Shown here: positions 1 to 8,636 of the stretch, one piece after another
Layout of the letters: the number at the start of each line of letters is the position of its first letter
How positions within the stretch are numbered: position 1 is the stretch's first letter
Source: JAMOQA01 sp964582785
GTDB lineage: Bacteria > Acidobacteriota > Polarisedimenticolia > J045
Assembly: GCA_964582785.1 (NCBI GenBank)
Contig: CAZOTT010000010.1
Span: forward strand, 1 to 47,508
Direction: 5' to 3'
Length of the DNA stretch: 47,508 bases
Made by a program: the position numbers and the translations under genes
Notes under the pieces: model-generated
The model's database searches: none
What the model was told of the DNA's origin: nothing
What the model saw: only the letters and a program-made list of their open reading frames with translations

Positions 1-1416
1 GGCGGCGCCGTGGAAGGAACCGTCCGGCGCCCGGACGGCACCCCCGCGGCCGGGGTCCAGGTGATGGTCATGCAGGGAATGGCGCCGGACCTGGACCACT
101 CGGCGGAGACCGACGCCGCGGGCCACTACCGGATCGAGCACCTGCCCCCGGGGCCGGTCTCCCTGGTCGCCATGCTGGCCGACCCGGCGGCGAAGGGGGG
201 GTTCGATCCCTCCGGGCTCCAGGTGCGAACGGTCACCGTGGAGGCGGGGAAGACCCTCCGGGTCGATTTCCCGGAGGGAAGCGGGGGAATCGTGCTGTCC
301 GGCCGCGTGCTGGCCGGGGGCGAGCCGGTGGCGGCCCGGCTCACGTTCGTCCAGGAGGGGGGCCGGATCGTGGCGGCGAAGTCGGACGAGGAGGGCCGCT
401 ACCGGGTGGTCCTCCCCGCCCCGGGCACCTGGTCGGTGGCGATCCTGCGCCTCGCGGGAGGGTCCCGGGAAGGAGACGGCGGGGCCACGGTCCTCGTGGC
501 GACGGCGACGGCCCGGCTGGAGGTCCCGCCCGGGGTCCCGGCCCTGTCCCGGGACATCCCGCTCCCCGTGGCGTCCGTCCGCGGCACCGTCCGGGATCCC
601 GCCGGGAACCCGCTGGCGGGGGCGCAGGTGCTGCTGCGGCGGAGCGGAGACGGGGAGGCCGACGGCGAGCAGGGGTCGCCGGCAGGCACCACGGCACGGG
701 ACGGCACCTTCCGCCTGGACTGGGTGCCCGCCGGGACCTGGACCCTGGTCGGCCTGGCGCGGGGCCACGCCTGGCAGGAAACGGACCCCTTCGAGGTGGG
801 CGAGAAGGGGGAGGTCGAGGTGGACCTGGTCCTGCCGTCCGCGGAACCGGTCGCGGCCCGGGTGCTCGATCCCGCCGGCCGGCCGCTGGACGGGGCCCGG
901 GTCGTCGTCCTCGACGCCCCGGTCTCCCTGCCGGGACTCGGCGAGCCGGCGGCAACCGGCGGGGACGGAACCGTCCGTCTCGACGGGCTGCCGGAAGGGG
1001 CCTGGCAGGTCGCCGCGGTGTCCCCCCGCTTCGGGCTCGCCCTCGCGGAAATCCAGGCGCCGGCCCCCGGGGGGGAGGTCCAGGAGATCCCCTACGAGGA
1101 GACGGTTCCGGTCACCCTCGTCGTCCGGGACGGGGACGGGGGAAGCCCCGTGCCGGGCGCCCGGCTGGTCTCGGCCCGGCCCCGGGGCGGGCCGGAGACC
1201 CGGCCGGCCCTGGTCCTGGCCGCCCTCCTCCACGGCCGTTCCGGGGGCCTCGGCAGCGACTCCGGGGGGGAGATTCCCCTTCCCCCGCTGCCCCCGGGCA
1301 GGTGGGAGGGGAGCGTCCGCTGCCCCGGGGACGACGGGGACCCGGTCCCCGTCCGCTTCCGGGTGGCCGGCTCCGAGCCGCTGACCGTGGAGGTGACCTG
1401 CCCGGCCGGCCGCTGA
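1..1416 (+). CDS. Carboxypeptidase-regulatory-like repeat protein, 5'-truncated
   Basis: The frame is open to the left edge, so the N-terminus (and any signal peptide) lies outside the window; about 471 codons are visible, ending in TGA. The protein is a string of similar beta-sandwich modules of the carboxypeptidase regulatory-like/CnaB class. Each opens with a G-x-V-x-D-P-x-G-x-P-x-x-G-A type motif, seen near residues 1-20 (VEGTVRRPDGTPAAGV), 100, 190 (VRGTVRDPAGNPLAGAQV) and 285 (VAARVLDPAGRPLDGARV), followed by T-x-x-D-G-x-[FY]-R-[LI] and a L-P-x-G-x-[WV] turn. Such modules are usually extracellular or periplasmic and structural. No catalytic motif is visible. The gene is convergent with polA, 27 bases apart. 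Function unknown; it may belong to a longer TonB-dependent or adhesin-like protein. Confidence 0.75.
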   Translation, partial: GGAVEGTVRRPDGTPAAGVQVMVMQGMAPDLDHSAETDAAGHYRIEHLPPGPVSLVAMLADPAAKGGFDPSGLQVRTVTVEAGKTLRVDFPEGSGGIVLSGRVLAGGEPVAARLTFVQEGGRIVAAKSDEEGRYRVVLPAPGTWSVAILRLAGGSREGDGGATVLVATATARLEVPPGVPALSRDIPLPVASVRGTVRDPAGNPLAGAQVLLRRSGDGEADGEQGSPAGTTARDGTFRLDWVPAGTWTLVGLARGHAWQETDPFEVGEKGEVEVDLVLPSAEPVAARVLDPAGRPLDGARVVVLDAPVSLPGLGEPAATGGDGTVRLDGLPEGAWQVAAVSPRFGLALAEIQAPAPGGEVQEIPYEETVPVTLVVRDGDGGSPVPGARLVSARPRGGPETRPALVLAALLHGRSGGLGSDSGGEIPLPPLPPGRWEGSVRCPGDDGDPVPVRFRVAGSEPLTVEVTCPAGR

Positions 1417-1443
1417 CCCCGGGAGGCCGGCCGGCCCCGCGGC

Positions 1444-4416
1444 CTAGTGGACGGCGGCCCAGTCGTCGCCGGTGCGCACGTCCACGGTGAGGGGCACGGC
1501 CAGTTCCACGACCCCCTCCATCTCCCGCCGGACGAGCTCCGCGAGCCGTTCCTCCTCGCCGGGAGGCACTTCGAAGAGCAGTTCGTCGTGGACCTGGAGG
1601 AGCATCCGCGCCCGCAGGCCCTCCTCCCGGAGGCGGCGGGCGACCGCCCCCATCGCCTTCTTCACGATGTCCGCCCCGGTGCCCTGGATCGTCGTGTTCA
1701 CCGCCTGGCGCAGGAGCTGTTCCCGGACCGGCCGCGAGACCCCGGAACGCCGCCCCTCCTCCTCGACGAGCTCGGGGAACCGGCGCAGGCGGCCGAACAG
1801 GGTGCGGACCTCCCCCGTCCGCCGGACCTCCGCCGTCACCCGCTCGATGTACTCCCGGACCCGCGGGTAGCGGGCGAAGTACGCCTCGATGAACGCCCGG
1901 GCCTCCTCGCGGGTCATTCCCTGCTCCCGGGCCAGGCGGAATTCCGACATGCCGTAGATGATCCCGAAGTTGACCGCCTTGGCCCGGGAGCGCAGCTCGT
2001 CCGTGACCCCTTCGTAGGGAATCCCGGCCACCAGGGCCGCCGTGTGCCGGTGGATGTCCAGCCCCCGGCGGAAGGCGGCGACCAGTTCCTCGTCCTCGGC
2101 CAGGTGGGCGAGGATCCGCAGCTCCATCTGGGAATAGTCCGCCGACAGGAACCGCCACCCCGGCTCCGGGACGAACGCCCGCCGGATCTCCCGCCCGATC
2201 CCGGTGCGCACCGGGATGTTCTGCAGGTTCGGGTCCGAGGAACTCAGCCGCCCGGTCGCCGCGCCGAGCTGGTGGAAGCGGGTGTGGATCCTGCCGTCGG
2301 CGGGATCGACGAGGCGCGGGAGCGCATCGACGTAGGTTCCCTTGAGCTTCGCCAGCTCCCGGAACTCGAGCACCTTCGCCGGGAGCGGGTGCTGGACGGA
2401 AAGGGCCTCGAGAACCTCCTGGCCGGTGGACAGCTTGCGGGTCTTCTTCGTCCGCCGGCCGGTGGGGACGAGCCCGAGCTCTTCGAACAGGACGACCCGG
2501 AGCTGCTGGGGGGAGTTCACGTTGAACGGATGGCCCGCCAGCCCGTGGATCTCCCGCTCCAGCTCGAGCAGGCGCGCGTCCAGCCGCCGGGACATCTCCG
2601 CCAGCCGGTCCGTATCGACCCGGATCCCGTGGTGCTCCATCTCCTCGAGGACCGGCACGAGGGGCATCTCGATCTCGGCGAAGAGGGTGTCGAGCCCCTC
2701 CTCCCGGAGCCGGTCCCGGAGGACCGGGACGAGGCGGTGGACGATCACCGCGTCCTCCACCGCGTACCGGGCGACCGACGCCACGTCCACCCGGTCGAGG
2801 GTCCGCTCCCCTTCCCCGCGGCCCGCCACGTCCCCGTAGGCGATCATCCGCTCCCCGAGGTAGCGCCGGGCCAGGTCGTCCAGGCGATGGCTCGTGCCGC
2901 GCCCCGGGTCCAGGAGCCGGGCGGCGACCAGGGTGTCGAACGCGATCCCCTCGACGACGATCCCGGCCGACCGGAGCACCGCCCGGTCGTACTTCATGTT
3001 CTGCCCCGCCTTCGGCGCGGCGGGGTCCTCGAGCCACCGCCGCAGGACCTCCCGGGACCGCTCCCAGGGAACCTGGGGGTCCGCCCCCGCGTGTCCGACC
3101 GGCAGGTAGTAGCCCCCGTCGGGGGCGGCGGAAAACGACACCCCGACGAGGCGGGCGTGCCGCGCGTCCAGGGAGTCGGTCTCGGTATCGAGGGCGACCG
3201 GGTCCTCCCCGCGCCGGTGCACCGCCCGGACCGCCCGGTCGAGCGCGACCTCGTCCCCGAGGATCGTGACCGCGAGGCTCTCCCCCGCGGCGGGAGGCGC
3301 GGCGGCCTGCTCCCCCGCCAGTTCTTCCATCTCCTCGAGGAGCTTCCGGAAGCCGAGCCGCCGGAAGAGCTCGATGGCGGCGGGCACGTCCGGGTGGCCG
3401 GGCCGCATGGCGGCGAGGTCCAGCTCCACCGGGGCGTCGAACCGGACCGTCACCAGGTCCCGGGAAAAGCGGGCGTCCTCCTCGTGGTCGGCAATCGCCA
3501 GCCACGCCTTCGGGCGGGTCTTCTTCCCGAGATCGTTGAGGACCTTCTTCACCGTCCGCGGGGGCGCGTCCGGGGCCAGCCCCGCCGCCGCGCGGAACCG
3601 GGACACCTGGTCTTCCGCCTCCCCCAGCCGCTCCTCGAGATCGGCCAGCCGGGAGGCCGGCCCCCGCAGCTCCTCGAGGGCCCGGGCGAGACCCTCCCCG
3701 TCCCCCCCGGCGAGGGCCGCCAGGGCCCGTTCCCGCGCCTTCCACAGGGCCCGGAACTCCCGGGCCCTCCCGAGGACGGCGTCGAGGGAACCGTAGCGGC
3801 GCACCAGCTCCCGCGCGGTCTTCCCCCCGACGCCGGGCACGCCGGGCACGTTGTCCGAGGCATCCCCCATCAGGGCGAGCACGTCGACGACCTGCTCCGG
3901 CCGGACGCCGAAGACGTCCTCGACCCCGTCCGGGTCCAGCACCCGGTCCTCCTTCGCCGGGTTCAGGACGACGATCCCGTCGCCCACGAGCTGGTAGAGG
4001 TCCTTGTCCGACGTGACCACGACCACGTCCAGGCCCCGCTCCCGGGCCCGGCGCGCGAGGGTGGCGATGACGTCGTCCGCCTCGAACCCCTCCGCCGAGA
4101 GAACCGGCCATCCCATCACCCGCGAGGCCTCCATCGCCAGGGAGAACTGGGGAACCAGTTCCTCCGGCGGGGCGCCCCGCTGGGCCTTGTACTCGGCGTA
4201 CGCCTCGTCCCGGTGGGTCGGCCCCTCCAGGTCGAAGGCGACGCCCAGGTAGTCCGGGCGGCGTTCCCGGACGATCTTGCGCACCGTCCCGAGGAAGCCG
4301 TACACCCCCGAGGTGGGCGTCCCGTCGGGTGCCGTCAACCGGCCGATCGCGAAGAACGACCGGAACACGGTGTAGGTCCCGTCGACCAGGTAGACCGTCT
4401 CGCGCCGCTTCCCCAT
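1444..4416 (-). CDS. polA: DNA polymerase I
   Basis: DNA polymerase I of 990 residues, used for Okazaki fragment maturation and repair. The 5' nuclease domain (about 1-290) has the acidic metal-binding motifs YLVDGT, GFEADD, TSDKDL and GDASDNVPG with the GVGGKTA helix-hairpin-helix. The 3'-5' exonuclease domain (about 400-600) keeps DTE in ALDTETDSL, NMKYD and YAVED, so proofreading is probably active. The polymerase domain shows motif A (DYSQMELRIL), the O helix (RAKAVNFGIIYG) and motif C (LQVHDELLFE, about residue 939). A segment of about 170 residues rich in Arg and Glu separates the nuclease and exonuclease domains, making the protein longer than E. coli PolA (928). The ATG at 4416 is preceded by GAGG. 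The divergent glycosyltransferase gene starts only 35 bases away. Confidence 0.98.
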   Translation of the reverse strand: MGKRRETVYLVDGTYTVFRSFFAIGRLTAPDGTPTSGVYGFLGTVRKIVRERRPDYLGVAFDLEGPTHRDEAYAEYKAQRGAPPEELVPQFSLAMEASRVMGWPVLSAEGFEADDVIATLARRARERGLDVVVVTSDKDLYQLVGDGIVVLNPAKEDRVLDPDGVEDVFGVRPEQVVDVLALMGDASDNVPGVPGVGGKTARELVRRYGSLDAVLGRAREFRALWKARERALAALAGGDGEGLARALEELRGPASRLADLEERLGEAEDQVSRFRAAAGLAPDAPPRTVKKVLNDLGKKTRPKAWLAIADHEEDARFSRDLVTVRFDAPVELDLAAMRPGHPDVPAAIELFRRLGFRKLLEEMEELAGEQAAAPPAAGESLAVTILGDEVALDRAVRAVHRRGEDPVALDTETDSLDARHARLVGVSFSAAPDGGYYLPVGHAGADPQVPWERSREVLRRWLEDPAAPKAGQNMKYDRAVLRSAGIVVEGIAFDTLVAARLLDPGRGTSHRLDDLARRYLGERMIAYGDVAGRGEGERTLDRVDVASVARYAVEDAVIVHRLVPVLRDRLREEGLDTLFAEIEMPLVPVLEEMEHHGIRVDTDRLAEMSRRLDARLLELEREIHGLAGHPFNVNSPQQLRVVLFEELGLVPTGRRTKKTRKLSTGQEVLEALSVQHPLPAKVLEFRELAKLKGTYVDALPRLVDPADGRIHTRFHQLGAATGRLSSSDPNLQNIPVRTGIGREIRRAFVPEPGWRFLSADYSQMELRILAHLAEDEELVAAFRRGLDIHRHTAALVAGIPYEGVTDELRSRAKAVNFGIIYGMSEFRLAREQGMTREEARAFIEAYFARYPRVREYIERVTAEVRRTGEVRTLFGRLRRFPELVEEEGRRSGVSRPVREQLLRQAVNTTIQGTGADIVKKAMGAVARRLREEGLRARMLLQVHDELLFEVPPGEEERLAELVRREMEGVVELAVPLTVDVRTGDDWAAVH

Positions 4417-4451
4417 CGCCTCGCATCCTCCCGGTCGGCTATCGTACCCCC

Positions 4452-5474
4452 ATGCCCGCCGTTTCCGTCGTCGTCCCCACCCACGGGGGATCCCGGCGCC
4501 TGCCGGCGACCCTGGAGGCCCTCGACGCCGCGCCCCCGCCCCCGGGCGGCGCCGAGATCATCGTCGTGGACGACGGGAGCGACGAACCGGTCCCGCCCGC
4601 CCTCGCGGCGGGCCGCCGCCACCCGGTGCGGATCCTGCGCCACGAGCCGAACCGGGGCCGCGCCTTCGCCTGCAACCGGGGCATCGAGGCGGCCCGGGGC
4701 CGGGTGGTGCTCGTGCTCGACGACGACATGTCCCTCGACCCGGAGGCCCTCGCCGGCCACGGGGCGGCCCACCCGGAGGGAGCGCCCCCCGCCGGGGTGA
4801 TCGGCAGGATCGACCCGGACCCGGACCGCTTCCGGGGGCGGTTCGGCCGGTTCCTGGCCGCCGAGGAGGCGCGGCGCCGGGAGCGGATGCTCGCCGCCGC
4901 CGACGACGTGCCGTTCGCCCTCTGCCTGACGGGTCACTTCTCCGCGCCCCGGGACGTGCTCCTGGCGGCGGGGGGCTACGACGAGCGGTTCGACCGCTAC
5001 GGCTTCGAGGACATCGACCTGGCCTGGCGGCTCTCCCGGGCGGGGGTGCGGCTCCGGTACCGGGACGACCTGGCCGCCCTCCACCGCAGCGACCACGCCG
5101 CCAGCTTTTCCCTCCACTGCCGCCGCCACCGGGACGCGGGGAGGATGGCGGTCCGCTTCGCCGCGGGCCGGGACGACCCGGAACTGGAGGCGGTCCTGAG
5201 AGTGCGCCGCGGCCGGCCGGCGGGGCGGCTCACCGCCTACCGGGCCGCGGTCGCGGCCTCCCAGTGGATCGTGCGGGCGCTGCCCCCGGGCCGCACCCGG
5301 GACGGCCTCCTCGCCCTCGCCCGGTGGAAGGTCGCCGCCTGGGAGCGGCTCGGCATGCCGGACCGCCTCCTTCACGCGGCCTACCACGTGGTGCGGGACA
5401 TGCACTACGCCGCCGGGATCGCGGACGAGCTGGCGCGGGGCCCCCGCGGGGGCCACCGGGCGGAACGGCGGTGA
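4452..5474 (+). CDS. Glycosyltransferase family 2
   Basis: A 340-residue GT-A fold glycosyltransferase. The N-terminus MPAVSVVVPTHGGS begins the nucleotide-binding fold, followed by IIVVDDGSDEP and the DxD-like metal/nucleotide-sugar motif in VLVLDDDMSLDP (about residue 95). The second half carries GGYDERFDRYGFEDIDLAWRL, the acceptor-side ED motif typical of GT2 enzymes. Sugar and acceptor cannot be told from sequence. The open frame continues upstream into the polA start region, but the ATG at 4452 gives a protein beginning exactly where GT2 proteins begin. There is no Shine-Dalgarno before it; a TATCGT hexamer ends 6 bases upstream, so the mRNA may be leaderless (inference). It is convergent with the ferritin-like gene, the stop codons lying in the two arms of an inverted repeat. 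Confidence 0.9.
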   Translation: MPAVSVVVPTHGGSRRLPATLEALDAAPPPPGGAEIIVVDDGSDEPVPPALAAGRRHPVRILRHEPNRGRAFACNRGIEAARGRVVLVLDDDMSLDPEALAGHGAAHPEGAPPAGVIGRIDPDPDRFRGRFGRFLAAEEARRRERMLAAADDVPFALCLTGHFSAPRDVLLAAGGYDERFDRYGFEDIDLAWRLSRAGVRLRYRDDLAALHRSDHAASFSLHCRRHRDAGRMAVRFAAGRDDPELEAVLRVRRGRPAGRLTAYRAAVAASQWIVRALPPGRTRDGLLALARWKVAAWERLGMPDRLLHAAYHVVRDMHYAAGIADELARGPRGGHRAERR

Positions 5475-5496
5475 CCCGCCGTCCCCGCCGGGTCAC
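5471..5496. repeat. Inverted repeat over convergent stop codons
   Basis: Perfect 8-base arms GTGACCCG and CGGGTCAC are separated by 10 bases. The stop codon of the GT2 gene lies in the left arm and the stop codon of the ferritin-like gene in the right arm. It could act as a bidirectional transcript end, but neither side has a clear T-tract. Confidence 0.45.
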
Positions 5497-6011
5497 ATCG
5501 GGGAAAAGCCCCGGTCCGCGAAGTACTGGTCGCGCAGGTGGGACTGGAGCTCGTCGAGCTGGCGGAGGTGGCTCTCCTCCCACTTCGAGAGGAACTCGAA
5601 CACCTTCCGCGTCTCCTCGTCCGGGCTTTCCTTCGCCTGCTTCGCGTAGTACTCGATCGCCGCCCGCTCGAGCTCGACGCCGGCGGAGACGATCGCCATC
5701 TCGAAGTCGCCCCCCTTCACCCGCTGGAGGAAATCGGGGGTGATGATCGGCGGGTGGTCCAGGCCGCCCAGGTTCTCCGGGGTCGCGGGCACCGACCACT
5801 CCCCGCTCGCCAGCAGGCTCCGGAAGTTCTTCTCGAGGAACTCCTTGTGTTCCTTCTCCTCCTCGGCGAGGGCGAGGAACATCTGCTTCGCGGCGGGATC
5901 CGTCGCCTTCTCGGCGGCGGCCCGGTAGATCTCGAGCCCGCGGAGCTCGGTGATGATCGCGGTCTTGACCGCCTCGAGGACCGCCTGCTTCGTGGCTTCG
6001 TTCATCGGCAT
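5493..6011 (-). CDS. Ferritin-like/rubrerythrin-type di-iron protein
   Basis: A 172-residue four-helix ferritin-like protein. Two ExxH pairs expected for a di-iron site are present: EEEKEHKEF in helix 2 (about residues 50-58) and KWEESHLRQL in helix 4 (about 147-156). Glutamates in helix 1 (ITELRGLEIY) and helix 3 (GVELERAAIEYY) supply the remaining ligands. There is no C-terminal rubredoxin domain (no CxxC), so it is an erythrin-like short form, plausibly acting in peroxide or iron handling in the cytoplasm. The ATG at 6011 is chosen over a second ATG two codons later because AAGGAG sits 7 bases upstream. It lies 65 bases downstream of the GT4 gene and may be cotranscribed with it, although a GC hairpin intervenes. 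Exact activity is not determinable. Confidence 0.85.
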   Translation of the reverse strand: MPMNEATKQAVLEAVKTAIITELRGLEIYRAAAEKATDPAAKQMFLALAEEEKEHKEFLEKNFRSLLASGEWSVPATPENLGGLDHPPIITPDFLQRVKGGDFEMAIVSAGVELERAAIEYYAKQAKESPDEETRKVFEFLSKWEESHLRQLDELQSHLRDQYFADRGFSPM

Positions 6012-6026
6012 CGGGGATCTCCTTGC

Positions 6027-6044
6027 CCCGCCCCCGGGGGCGGG
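6027..6044 (-). other. GC hairpin just before ferritin-like gene
   Basis: An 18-base perfect palindrome (CCCGCCCC/GGGGCGGG) lies between the GT4 stop and the AAGGAG of the ferritin-like gene, with only a few bases to the Shine-Dalgarno. It could limit read-through or translation. No T-tract follows, so it is not a standard terminator. In such GC-rich DNA some palindromes arise by chance. Confidence 0.35.
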
Positions 6045-6076
6045 ACCCGAAGGATACCCCGCCCCCCCGGGAGCGG

Positions 6077-7288
6077 CTAGCCGACGCGGTGGCGGAAGGC
6101 GGGCGGGACGGGCCGGGGCCAGAGCCCCGCCTCCTCGGCCAGCTCGGCGTAGAGGGCCTCCTGGTCCCGGACCATCCGGTCGATGTCCCACTCCCCGCAC
6201 CGCTCCCGGGCCGCCGCGCCGAACCTTTCCCGGAGATCCGCGTCCCCCAGCAGCCGGGCCACCCGGTCGGCCAGCCCCACCACGTCCCCGGGGGGGGCCA
6301 GAAACCCCGTGACCCCGTCGGTCACCGCCTCGGGAGTACCGTCCACCGCGGTGGCGACCACCGGCCGACCCGCCGCCATCGCCTCCGGCACCACCCGCGG
6401 CAGCCCCTCGTGAAGGGAAGTCAACACGAGCACGTCCAGGTCCCCGACGATCCGCTCCGGGTCGTCCCGCCAGCCCAGGAGGCGGAACCGGTCCCCGAGG
6501 CCGGCCCGCGCCGCGGCTTCCTCCACCGCGGGCCGCAGCACCCCGTCCCCCGCCAGGACGAAGACCGCCGCGGGGAACTTCTCCGCCACCCGGGCGGCGA
6601 CCCGGACGAAGTCCACCGGGAGCTTCTGCGGCTTGAGGCAGGCGACCATCCCGACGAGGGGCACCCCCGGCCCGATGCCCAGTTCCGCCCGGAAGGCCCC
6701 GCTCCCCGCCGCGTCCCGGAAGCGGGCCAGTTCCACCCCGGAACGGATGACGCGGAAGGCGGCGGCGGGCGCGATCCTCGCCCGGGCCCCCGTCTCCGCG
6801 TTGGCCCGCGACACGGCGACCAGCCGGCTGGTCGCCCGGGCCGCGAGCCGCTCGAGGGCCACGTAGAACGCCCGGACCGGCGGGGGCTGGCCCGGGTGGA
6901 AACCCCACCCGTGCACGGTATGGACGATCGCCGGCACGCCGGCGAGGGACGCGCCGAGCCGCCCGAGGATCCCCGCCTTCGAGGAGTGGGTGTGGACGAT
7001 CGCCGGGCGCTCCGCGCGGAACCGCCGGCGCAGGTCGAGGAGCGCCCGGAGGTCCCGGAGCGGGCGGGGCTCCCGCCGCAGGTGGGGGCACGTGGCGAAC
7101 GGCACGTCCGGCAGGGACCGGGCTTCCCCGTCCAGGAGCCCCCCGGGACCGGCGAGGAGCCCGGGGGCGAACCGCTCCCGGTCCAGGTGGGCCACGGTGT
7201 AGAGGGTGTTCCGCTGGGCGCCGCCCGGCTCCAGCATGGTGATCACGTGCATGACCCGCAGGCGGGGGCGCGGGGGGAAGACGCTCAT
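6077..7288 (-). CDS. Glycosyltransferase family 4 (GT-B)
   Basis: A 403-residue retaining GT-B glycosyltransferase. The N-terminal half has the GT4 signature HVITMLEPGGAQRNTLY (about residues 14-30), a GG-loop that contacts the donor, then IVHTHSSKAGILGRL and IVHTVHGWGFHPG. The C-terminal half has the E-x7-E motif in HEGLPRVVPEAM (about residue 294) and DGVTGFLAPPGD. It resembles enzymes that extend lipid-linked surface polysaccharides. Its ATG (7288) overlaps the stop of the FAD oxidoreductase gene by ATGA, so it is the third gene of a WecA-like/FAD/GT4 operon. Donor sugar unknown. Confidence 0.93.
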   Translation of the reverse strand: MSVFPPRPRLRVMHVITMLEPGGAQRNTLYTVAHLDRERFAPGLLAGPGGLLDGEARSLPDVPFATCPHLRREPRPLRDLRALLDLRRRFRAERPAIVHTHSSKAGILGRLGASLAGVPAIVHTVHGWGFHPGQPPPVRAFYVALERLAARATSRLVAVSRANAETGARARIAPAAAFRVIRSGVELARFRDAAGSGAFRAELGIGPGVPLVGMVACLKPQKLPVDFVRVAARVAEKFPAAVFVLAGDGVLRPAVEEAAARAGLGDRFRLLGWRDDPERIVGDLDVLVLTSLHEGLPRVVPEAMAAGRPVVATAVDGTPEAVTDGVTGFLAPPGDVVGLADRVARLLGDADLRERFGAAARERCGEWDIDRMVRDQEALYAELAEEAGLWPRPVPPAFRHRVG

Positions 7289-8631
7289 CCCCTCCCCTCC
7301 CCCCGGAGGTCCCGGGCCACTTCCTCCGCCGCTTCCTTCCCTTCGAGCAGGGCCCGTTCCATGAAGGAGTACTGCCAGCGGCCGTAACGCCCCGCGAGAA
7401 GGATGCCCGCGGCCCGGAGCCGTTCGCGGGCCGCCTCGACGACGGGCGTGCGGGCCCGGTCGTAGACCGCGTAGGCCGGCTCGAGCCGGCGCGCGCGGTG
7501 GAAGACGACCCGGTCGGACCGGCGCAGGATCCCCGCCCGGGACAGCCCCTCCCGGGCCCGCCCCAGCAGCTCCTCCTCCGGCGGAACCGGCTCCGCCGGG
7601 GAGAACGCGAACTCCACCGACAGGGTGGAGCACCCGGCCGGGGCGAGGGAGGGGGCCACGTTCGAGGGGAATCCCACCCGGTGGAACGGGAACTCGTCTC
7701 CCGGGAAGTAGATCCAGTGCGCCCCGCCGGCGATCCCGGCCCGGTCGATCCCGAGCTGCAGGTCGACGATCCCGGCCCACCGCAGTTCCCCGGCCATCTC
7801 GGCAAGGCTGCGTCCCCGGGCGGGACACCCGTCCAGGCCCCGGGTCCGCCGGAGCAGGTAGGGAAGCGGCAGGGTGGAGACGATCCGCTCCCAGGAGAGG
7901 ACCTCTCCCCCCTCGAGAACGACCCGCCGCTCCCGGGCATCCACCGACACCACCCGGGCGCCCGTCCGGAGGTCGTCCCCCACCTCCCGGGCCAGGGCCT
8001 CCGGCAGGATCCCGATCCCTCCCTCCCGCGGATAGAGGAACCGCGGGTTGTAGCCGAGTCCCCGGGCCGGGAGGCCGAGGGCGCCCCGGACCACCTCTTC
8101 CACGGAGGGCCGGGGAACCGCCCAGGAGACCCACTCGGCGGTCAGCCCGGAGGGCTCCACCCGGTACAGCTTCCGATTCTGGGGAAGGAGGAACTCCTCG
8201 GCGATCCCGTCTCCGAAGGTCGCCCGGGCCCATTCCTCGAGGGACACCCGGGGATCCTCCGGGACGGGGCGCTCCCGGGCGGCGAGGAAGTCGACAAGGC
8301 AGCGGGCGACGACCTCCCGCGGCAGGCCGTGGAGGTTCGCCTGGAAGGGAAACTCGAGGAGCGCCCCCCGGGCGTGGATGCGCGCCCTCCGTTCCACCGG
8401 GACCAGCCGGTCCCCGAGCAGCCGCCGGACGAACCCCTCGGCGTACGGATCCCGCAGGTGCAGGTAGTGTCCCGTCAGGTCGAAGGTGAACCCCCCTTCC
8501 CGGAACGACCGGCAGAGTCCCCCGGGTTCCTCCTCCGCCTCCAAGACGAGGCGGGGGATTCCCGGCGCCAGCTGCCGCAGGTGCCACGCGGCCGAGAGTC
8601 CGGCGAGCCCGCCGCCGAGGACGAGGATCAT
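7285..8631 (-). CDS. FAD-dependent amine oxidase/UDP-Gal mutase-like oxidoreductase
   Basis: A 448-residue flavoprotein. The N-terminus MILVLGGGLAGLSAAWHL is a GxGxxG Rossmann fold, followed by an acidic LEAEEEPGG FAD ribose-binding motif and DLTGHYLHL, as in the protoporphyrinogen oxidase, amine oxidase and UDP-galactopyranose mutase superfamily. The C-terminal FAD contact is GRYGRWQYSFMERAL. Proteins of this type are common in O-antigen and exopolysaccharide clusters, but their substrates are mostly unproven. The ATG at 8631 comes 5 bases after the stop of the WecA-like gene, and its own stop overlaps the GT4 start, so the three are translationally linked. A role in modifying a lipid-linked sugar is inference from the neighbours. 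Confidence 0.85.
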   Translation of the reverse strand: MILVLGGGLAGLSAAWHLRQLAPGIPRLVLEAEEEPGGLCRSFREGGFTFDLTGHYLHLRDPYAEGFVRRLLGDRLVPVERRARIHARGALLEFPFQANLHGLPREVVARCLVDFLAARERPVPEDPRVSLEEWARATFGDGIAEEFLLPQNRKLYRVEPSGLTAEWVSWAVPRPSVEEVVRGALGLPARGLGYNPRFLYPREGGIGILPEALAREVGDDLRTGARVVSVDARERRVVLEGGEVLSWERIVSTLPLPYLLRRTRGLDGCPARGRSLAEMAGELRWAGIVDLQLGIDRAGIAGGAHWIYFPGDEFPFHRVGFPSNVAPSLAPAGCSTLSVEFAFSPAEPVPPEEELLGRAREGLSRAGILRRSDRVVFHRARRLEPAYAVYDRARTPVVEAARERLRAAGILLAGRYGRWQYSFMERALLEGKEAAEEVARDLRGEGRG

Positions 8632-8636
8632 CCCGG

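Noticed and set aside
1447..4800. Very long open frame antisense to polA
   Set aside because: Typical shadow frame of GC-rich coding DNA; Pro/Arg/Gly-rich, no family motif, while polA on the other strand is certain. Many other long antisense frames (e.g. over the ligase and pil genes) were dropped for the same reason.
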